From JACMMS01 sp043758775 (GTDB lineage Bacteria > Pseudomonadota > Gammaproteobacteria > Burkholderiales > Methylophilaceae), in contig JAYVMU010000079.1 of NCBI GenBank assembly GCA_043758775.1, positions 1-7,206 on the forward strand: DNA of 7,206 nt. The letters run 5' to 3'. Of the stretch, positions 7,120-7,206 are shown piece by piece; position 1 is the stretch's first letter; the number at the start of each line of letters is the position of its first letter. The notes under the pieces are model-generated. The model saw nothing but the letters and a program-made list of their open reading frames with translations, ran no database searches and was not told the origin of the DNA. A program made the translations under genes and the position numbers.

Positions 7120-7206
7120 CACGAATCACTAGATTTAGTCCAAATAGCATAAAATGGCATATCACTTAAACACAGACGAGTACCTCTGATTATGGCCTGG
7201 AAGAAC
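7108..7206 (+). mobile_element. Putative left end of an insertion sequence (possibly IS5-like), cut by the window edge
   Basis: From about 7108 the sequence GGTGAGACCTTTGCACGAAT has the look of an IS terminal inverted repeat. It is preceded by TTAG at 7104-7107, which fits the YTAR-type target preference of IS5-family elements. About 85 bases inside is a start codon for what looks like a transposase. The right end, the rest of the transposase and the target duplication are outside the window, so the family assignment is tentative. Confidence 0.45.
7192..7206 (+). CDS. Possible transposase, first five codons only
   Basis: The ATG at 7192 opens a frame reading Met-Ala-Trp-Lys-Asn to the window end. 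This opening resembles what I recall of IS5-family transposase N-termini, and it sits at a normal distance inside the putative terminal repeat. A weak purine-rich GACGAG lies at 7175-7180, 11 bases upstream. Five codons cannot prove a gene; the call depends on the insertion-sequence interpretation. Confidence 0.4.

Overview
The window looks like a piece of a moderately AT-rich proteobacterial chromosome. The best guess is a betaproteobacterium of the Nitrosomonadales/Methylophilaceae kind. That guess rests on overall base composition and on recalled resemblance of the protein families, so it is inference only. Three complete protein genes and two edge fragments can be supported.

Layout. Positions 2-712 (+) are the 3' end of a gene for a right-handed parallel beta-helix protein whose start lies outside the window. 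Positions 713-1138 hold no convincing gene. They contain a weak terminator-like hairpin and several short stem-loops, some mutually exclusive, in front of the next operon. Positions 1139-3217 (+) encode an archaeal/bacterial-type glycogen debranching enzyme (amylo-alpha-1,6-glucosidase, GH133-like). It is followed after 2 bases by 3220-5967 (+), a 915-residue GH63/MGH1-like glycoside hydrolase. The two form a tight, probably co-translated pair of cytoplasmic (alpha/alpha)6-barrel enzymes that probably act on alpha-glucans or related alpha-glucosides.

Convergent to this pair is 6004-7038 (-), the most unusual gene in the window. Its first ~148 residues are the N-terminal part of a DODA/LigB-type extradiol dioxygenase. 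Its last ~196 residues are the C-terminal part of an unrelated conserved hypothetical protein. The two are joined in one open frame near position 6595. The dioxygenase half has lost the C-terminal region that normally supplies a metal-binding histidine, so this looks like a chimeric gene left by an in-frame deletion rather than a working dioxygenase.

Upstream of the chimera, at the right edge, a short inverted repeat and a start codon followed by Ala-Trp-Lys-Asn suggest the left end of an insertion sequence, possibly IS5-like, which is cut off by the window. A mobile element beside a chimeric gene suggests a locus that has been rearranged. I saw no CRISPR array, tRNA, rRNA or defence system.
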